A model generated the notes under the pieces. That model searched no databases. It had not been told where the DNA came from and worked only from the letters and a program-made list of their open reading frames with translations. Positions 5,353 to 9,020 of a DNA stretch of 9,020 nt are shown piece by piece. The DNA lies in assembly GCA_964539785.1 (NCBI GenBank), contig CAZIJQ010000077.1:1-9020 (forward strand), written 5' to 3'. The number at the start of each line of letters is the position of its first letter. Position 1 is the stretch's first letter. Position numbers and translations under genes: made by a program. Origin of the DNA: JABMPO01 sp964539785 (GTDB taxonomy: Bacteria > Fidelibacterota > Marinisomatia > Marinisomatales > TCS56).

Positions 5353-7536
5353 TTAGTTGGAATTAGGATTCGCTACTTTAATTAATTTAGCAAATTTCAC
5401 TACCAGTTTACGCTTCTGACCATCCTTAAAAACAATTCCTACACGTTGATTCTCACCGCTTCCACTTAGCGCTTTAATTTGTCCGACTCCGAATATGGCG
5501 TGCTCAACATAATCACCCACTTTAAAATCATCGAAACCCGTTACGGTTCGCTTAACTACGGTCTTAGTATTACCCCTCGCCGATTTAATCACTTTCCGGG
5601 TCAACGCCGAAGTGAATTTAATTTTCTCAAGATATTTATCGGGAATTTCATACACGAATCTGGAAACCAATCCCAAAATCTGATCAGATCCCATCCGCCG
5701 CCGGGCATTGGCATACATCAAATAAACCTGGTGCTGCGCACGGGTTATGGCCACGTATAGCAGGCGCCGCTCTTCTTCAATTTTATCGTCATCATCGAGG
5801 GAATTAAAATGAGGCAATAAACCATCTTCAAGCCCGGTAACGAATATAACGGGAAATTCTAAACCTTTGGAAGAATGCATTGTCATCAGGGTGATTCGGT
5901 TGACTTGCTCTTTCCAATTATCGATATCAGTCAGCAAGGTAACTTCTTCCAAAAACTGACGTAGACTCTTATCCTTAGACCGATGGGTAAACTCATCAAT
6001 TGCCTTCAGTAATTCCTGAATATTTTCAACCCGTTCCTGGTCCTCAGGAGAATTCTGCTCCTTGTAGTAGCGAATAAAACCGGTATCCTCGATTAAAGTC
6101 TGGGCCAGTTCGCTGGCATTTACCTTATCCAGTAAATCATGATATTTGGTGACGGTCCGGAAAAAGCCTGCCAAAGAATCGGCTTGTTTACCGCGGATAT
6201 CCATTGCTGATGGATTCTCAAGCACGTCAAATAATCGTTTTTTAACTGCTTCGGCCTGTTTGTTACATTTATCGATTGTCTTGCTGCCGATCCCCCGAGG
6301 TGGAAAATTGATGACACGGCGCAGTGCAATTGTGTTTTCCAGGTTAACTATCAGCTGCAAATATGCCAGAAAATCCTTGATTTCCTTGCGCATATAAAAC
6401 CTGATACCGCCGACAATATCATAGGGGATACCCATTCGCATCAGGCTGTCTTCCAGCGCCCGCGATTGGGCATTGGTACGATAAAGAATGGCAAAATCAC
6501 CGAATTTTCGCTTATGTAATTTGATTTCTTTCTCAATCGCATTCACCACTGCATCGGCTTCTTCCAACTCATCCTGTGTTTCAATCAAACCCAGATTTTC
6601 GCCGAGTCCTTTAACCGATTTCAATTCTTTATCGGCTCGATTAATATTATTACGCACCATTGCGGTGGCAGCCGATAATATTTTTTGTGTGGATCGGTAA
6701 TTTTTTTCAAGCTTAAATACTTTGCAATCCTTAAAGACCTTTTCAAAATCGAGAATATTTCTGATATCGGCGCCTCGCCAGCCATAGATCGACTGGTCAT
6801 CGTCGCCAACTACACAGATATGGTTATGCTTCTCTGCCAATTGTGAGACAAATAAAAATTGGGGCCGATTTGTATCCTGATATTCATCCACTACAATATA
6901 TTTCCACTTTTGCTGGTATTTTTTCAGCACGGCCGGATGTTTCTCGAATATGACCAGCGGCAGGATCAACAGATCATCAAAATCTACCGCATTATTGCGC
7001 TTCAGATCTGCCTGGTAAGTGGCATAGATATCCGCAAGAGTCCGTTCTCTGATATTGTTGGCCTTGGCTGCTGCGTCCTCGGGAAATATTAATATATTTT
7101 TGAAATCACTGATGGCATTCTTGGCCTGCTTGGGAGTGATAAAAGTTTTTGAAATATTTTTAGTTTCTAGAATCAGCTTCAGCAAATCGGTCTGGTCTTT
7201 AACATCATATATTGCATAATCCGAACTAAACCCAATGCGGGTTATTTCCGCCCGTAGCAGCCGAGCACAGATTGAGTGAAAAGTACCCACATTCACAGCT
7301 ACTTGATCCTGCTTCAGTAATTTACCGACGCGCTCTTTTAATTCATTGGCGGCCTTATTGGTGAATGTAACTGCTAGAATTTCATGCGGCTGATAAAGAC
7401 CCTGCTGGATGAGATAAGATATCTTATGGGTAATCACCCGGGTCTTGCCACTACCGGCACCGGCAAAAACCAGTATCGGTTTTTCGACTGCCTCAACGGC
7501 CGCTTTTTGCGATTTATTCAGATTCCTCAAACTCAT
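5353..7536 (-). CDS. pcrA: UvrD/PcrA-type superfamily 1 DNA helicase, 727 aa
   Basis: This is a 3'-5' ATP-dependent DNA helicase of the UvrD/PcrA/Rep group, acting in nucleotide-excision and mismatch repair, replication restart and removal of recombinase from DNA. All SF1 motifs are present in order: Q motif LNKSQ (6-10), Walker A GAGSGKT (26-32), Ia AVTFTNKAANELKERV (55-70), II DEYQD (217-221), III GDDDQSIYGWRG (244-255), IV LEKNYRST (276-283), V MTMHSSKGLEF (551-561) and VI EEERRLLYVAITRA (587-600). The C-terminus (about 669-722, FKVGDYVEHAIFGVGQI... to KLIKV) is the Tudor-like domain that binds RNA polymerase in PcrA/UvrD. Length is normal for the family. ATG 7536 lies 11 nt after the mltG stop, so it is probably co-transcribed with mltG; the only AGGGA is 14 nt away, too far to be a good ribosome binding site. 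The symbol could equally be uvrD. Confidence 0.95.
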   Translation of the reverse strand: MSLRNLNKSQKAAVEAVEKPILVFAGAGSGKTRVITHKISYLIQQGLYQPHEILAVTFTNKAANELKERVGKLLKQDQVAVNVGTFHSICARLLRAEITRIGFSSDYAIYDVKDQTDLLKLILETKNISKTFITPKQAKNAISDFKNILIFPEDAAAKANNIRERTLADIYATYQADLKRNNAVDFDDLLILPLVIFEKHPAVLKKYQQKWKYIVVDEYQDTNRPQFLFVSQLAEKHNHICVVGDDDQSIYGWRGADIRNILDFEKVFKDCKVFKLEKNYRSTQKILSAATAMVRNNINRADKELKSVKGLGENLGLIETQDELEEADAVVNAIEKEIKLHKRKFGDFAILYRTNAQSRALEDSLMRMGIPYDIVGGIRFYMRKEIKDFLAYLQLIVNLENTIALRRVINFPPRGIGSKTIDKCNKQAEAVKKRLFDVLENPSAMDIRGKQADSLAGFFRTVTKYHDLLDKVNASELAQTLIEDTGFIRYYKEQNSPEDQERVENIQELLKAIDEFTHRSKDKSLRQFLEEVTLLTDIDNWKEQVNRITLMTMHSSKGLEFPVIFVTGLEDGLLPHFNSLDDDDKIEEERRLLYVAITRAQHQVYLMYANARRRMGSDQILGLVSRFVYEIPDKYLEKIKFTSALTRKVIKSARGNTKTVVKRTVTGFDDFKVGDYVEHAIFGVGQIKALSGSGENQRVGIVFKDGQKRKLVVKFAKLIKVANPNSN

Positions 7537-7547
7537 CGAATGTATAA

Positions 7548-8603
7548 TTATCCCTGATTATTCTTTCTTCGTTCTCGAGCAACATTCCAGCGCACGCGCT
7601 GAAACTGGCGTTTTGCCCGGTTATGTTCTTTCTGCGTACGGGAAAAAGTGTGATAGCCGTCGCCCTTGGCGACAAAATACAAATAATCAACCTCAGCCGG
7701 ATTCATAGCCGCCAGAATTGATTGTCTACCCGGATTATTAATTGGGCCGATGGGCAACCCATAATTCCGATAGGTATTATAGGGTGATTTAAGTTCCAGG
7801 TCGCGGGTAAGCAATCGCCGCGGCGGGCCATCGATTATGTATTGAATTGTTGGATCGGCCTGTAAACGCATCCGTTTTTTCAGGCGATTGTGATAAACTG
7901 CCGATACGATCAACCGTTCCTCATCATAGATGACTTCGCCCTCGATTATTGAGGCCATTGTGATTACTTCGAGTTCAGAAAGCCCAACTTTTGCCTGAGA
8001 CTCTTTCATCAACTCACCAAAATCTTTTTTATATTCATCAATCAGCCTGACGATAACTTCATTTTCATCCTGGCCTTCAAAAAAGCGATAGGTTTCAGGA
8101 TATAAAAAACCTTCCAGATTAGCGCTTACCGGCAAATCAAGCGTTTTAATAAAAGCGGAATCATGGCACAAAGCAATAAATTTATCCTGGTCCAAACCCA
8201 ACGTCGAGGCAAATTCAGTAGCAATGTCCGGGATGGTCAAGCCTTCAATTATTGTCACTGACACAACATTGGGGACTCCCTGTATCAACTGTCGAATTAT
8301 ACTGTAATTTGATTCTGCGTTTCGCAGGGAAAATATTCCCGCCGGGATATTCCGTTCCTGACCCAAAAACCGGGCAGCCAGCAGGAAAGATTTCTGGTTA
8401 CTGATAATTCTTTGATCCACCAGTAAATTTGAAATGCTGTTTAAACCCGCGCCCTCAGGCACTTCTACTCGTACCCGATTATAGGGGTTATCCTGACGCC
8501 AAAAAACAATCATGCAGTAACTGGTAATTACCGCGATCATTAATGTCAGCAGAACAACTCCCCAGCAAAAATTTCTACAATTTATCAATGGAATATTTAG
8601 CAT
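7548..8603 (-). CDS. mltG: MltG endolytic peptidoglycan transglycosylase (YceG-like), 351 aa
   Basis: MltG cleaves nascent glycan strands at the inner membrane and is thought to set the end of chain elongation. A single membrane helix (about 13-35) anchors the protein with the rest in the periplasm. A LysM-like part follows (RVEVPEGAGLNSISNLLVDQRII, 45-67), then the YceG catalytic domain with LEGFLYPETYRF (163-174), ASIIEGE (217-223; E221 is the presumed catalytic acid), LQADPTIQY (248-256), SPYNTYRNYGLPIGPINNPG (273-292) and YLYFVAKGDGYHTFSRTQKEH (307-327). Length and motifs are those of a complete enzyme. ATG 8603 is the only usable start, because an in-frame TGA lies 12 codons upstream. 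The purine-rich GAGGAGAAAGAGG is 20 nt or more away, so there is no good Shine-Dalgarno. It heads a two-gene unit with the helicase and is divergent from the DUF3098-like gene. Confidence 0.95.
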   Translation of the reverse strand: MLNIPLINCRNFCWGVVLLTLMIAVITSYCMIVFWRQDNPYNRVRVEVPEGAGLNSISNLLVDQRIISNQKSFLLAARFLGQERNIPAGIFSLRNAESNYSIIRQLIQGVPNVVSVTIIEGLTIPDIATEFASTLGLDQDKFIALCHDSAFIKTLDLPVSANLEGFLYPETYRFFEGQDENEVIVRLIDEYKKDFGELMKESQAKVGLSELEVITMASIIEGEVIYDEERLIVSAVYHNRLKKRMRLQADPTIQYIIDGPPRRLLTRDLELKSPYNTYRNYGLPIGPINNPGRQSILAAMNPAEVDYLYFVAKGDGYHTFSRTQKEHNRAKRQFQRVRWNVARERRKNNQG

Positions 8604-8619
8604 GGTATTTAGGGCGGCG

Positions 8620-8649
8620 AATTTACCTCTTTCTCCTCAGACTAGTCAA
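8620..8649 (-). promoter_or_regulatory. Candidate promoter of mltG-pcrA
   Basis: On the minus strand TTGACT (8649-8644, 5 of 6 to -35) is followed after 18 nt by TAAATT (8625-8620, 4 of 6 to -10). The leader to ATG 8603 would be only about 10 nt, which would leave the purine-rich stretch at 8627-8639 untranscribed and explain why no Shine-Dalgarno is seen. Tentative. Confidence 0.4.
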
Positions 8650-8663
8650 TTTTTATTAGCTAA

Positions 8664-8669
8664 TATAAT
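8664..8669 (+). promoter_or_regulatory. Candidate -10 element for the DUF3098-like gene and tRNA-Asp
   Basis: A perfect TATAAT lies in the AT-rich divergent region, 56 nt before the start codon. No good -35 is seen at the usual distance. TATAAT can arise by chance in such AT-rich DNA. Confidence 0.35.
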
Positions 8670-8697
8670 TAATAATATTTTTCCTTTTGTTCGTACT

Positions 8698-8716
8698 GAA
8701 AATAGACTGTATTTTC
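8698..8716. repeat. Perfect 7-bp inverted repeat just before the DUF3098-like start
   Basis: GAAAATA (8698-8704), a 5-nt spacer GACTG and TATTTTC (8710-8716) form an exact dyad ending 9 nt before ATG 8726, where a ribosome binding site would be expected. It could be a small RNA hairpin in the leader or a repressor site. Confidence 0.45.
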
Positions 8717-8725
8717 GCGGCTGCT

Positions 8726-8962
8726 ATGAGCACGGAAAATCAGAAAAAGAGTCTTCATTTATTCGAAGGCTGGGCTTTTACGAAAAAGAATTATTTGCTG
8801 TTTTTGCTTGGTATTGTCCTGATCGTTTTGGGGTATATCGTCATGGCCCTGGGTGAAGTCGACAGCGTCCAAAGCCTGACAATCGCACCGATCATGTTAT
8901 TTACCGGTTATGTTGTGATTATCCCCGCCGCTCTGATCTACCGCGACAAAACAGTTAAATAA
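8726..8962 (+). CDS. DUF3098-like small membrane protein with two helices, 78 aa
   Basis: The protein reads MSTENQKKSLHLFEG, then WAFTKKNYLLFLLGIVL leading into helix 1 (about 22-42), a short loop GEVDSVQS, then LTIAPIMLFTGYVVII forming helix 2 (about 52-72) and a basic tail RDKTVK. A F-x-K/KNY stretch before helix 1 and an (L/R)TIAP motif opening helix 2 are what I recall of DUF3098, a Bacteroidota-type family of unknown function. ATG 8726 gives the normal family length; a TTG at 8687 would add 13 residues through the inverted repeat and is less likely. No Shine-Dalgarno is visible at either start. The stop codon lies only 5 nt before tRNA-Asp, so the two are probably on one transcript. Confidence 0.75.
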   Translation: MSTENQKKSLHLFEGWAFTKKNYLLFLLGIVLIVLGYIVMALGEVDSVQSLTIAPIMLFTGYVVIIPAALIYRDKTVK

Positions 8963-8967
8963 AATTT

Positions 8968-9020
<53 letters not shown>

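Noticed and set aside
8602..8856. An 84-codon plus-strand frame before and into the DUF3098-like gene
   Set aside because: It runs through the AT-rich divergent promoter region and in another frame across the DUF3098-like gene, with no recognisable domain.

Overview
The window reads as chromosomal housekeeping DNA from a Gram-negative, didermal bacterium, most likely of the Fibrobacterota-Chlorobi-Bacteroidota (FCB) sphere (for example Neomarinimicrobiota or Calditrichota-like). The pointers are an outer-membrane beta-barrel protein, a lipoprotein with a lipobox, MltG, a DUF3098-type two-helix protein (a family I associate with Bacteroidota and relatives), weak or absent Shine-Dalgarno sequences at several starts, and AT-leaning DNA. 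The lineage is inference; there is no rRNA gene in the window.

Layout: most genes lie on the minus strand and are read from high to low coordinates. At the right edge, a plus-strand pair holds a DUF3098-like membrane protein (8726-8962) and, only 5 nt later, the 5' part of tRNA-Asp(GUC) (8968 to the edge). Divergent from it is mltG (7548-8603), followed after 11 nt by a UvrD/PcrA helicase gene (5353-7536). Next comes an iron-regulation unit: a Fur-family regulator (4834-5271) with a good Fur box in front of it (5284-5298), and 15 nt downstream a 51-residue Cys-rich single-pass membrane protein (4663-4818) resembling FeoB-associated proteins. A short intergenic region (4533-4662) carries tandem AATCTGTG-like repeats and, at its far end, a hairpin that could terminate the fur unit. 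A lone plus-strand GNAT acetyltransferase (4038-4532) sits opposite.

The left half is a tightly overlapped minus-strand cluster: a YhaM-type OB-fold/HD 3'-5' exoribonuclease (2976-3941), an ECF-transporter S-component-like membrane protein (2435-2989) and an outer-membrane beta-barrel protein (780-2438). After a 146-nt gap with a candidate promoter comes a short lipoprotein (25-633), and possibly the start of another gene running off the left edge.

Functionally, mltG and pcrA serve cell-wall synthesis and DNA repair/replication. fur plus the small Cys-rich protein form an iron-homeostasis unit that probably represses itself. The S component and the beta-barrel, whose genes overlap by 4 nt, are the best candidate for a less usual system: the substrate-specific inner- and outer-membrane parts of a micronutrient uptake route. 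No transposon, phage, CRISPR array or defence system was seen.
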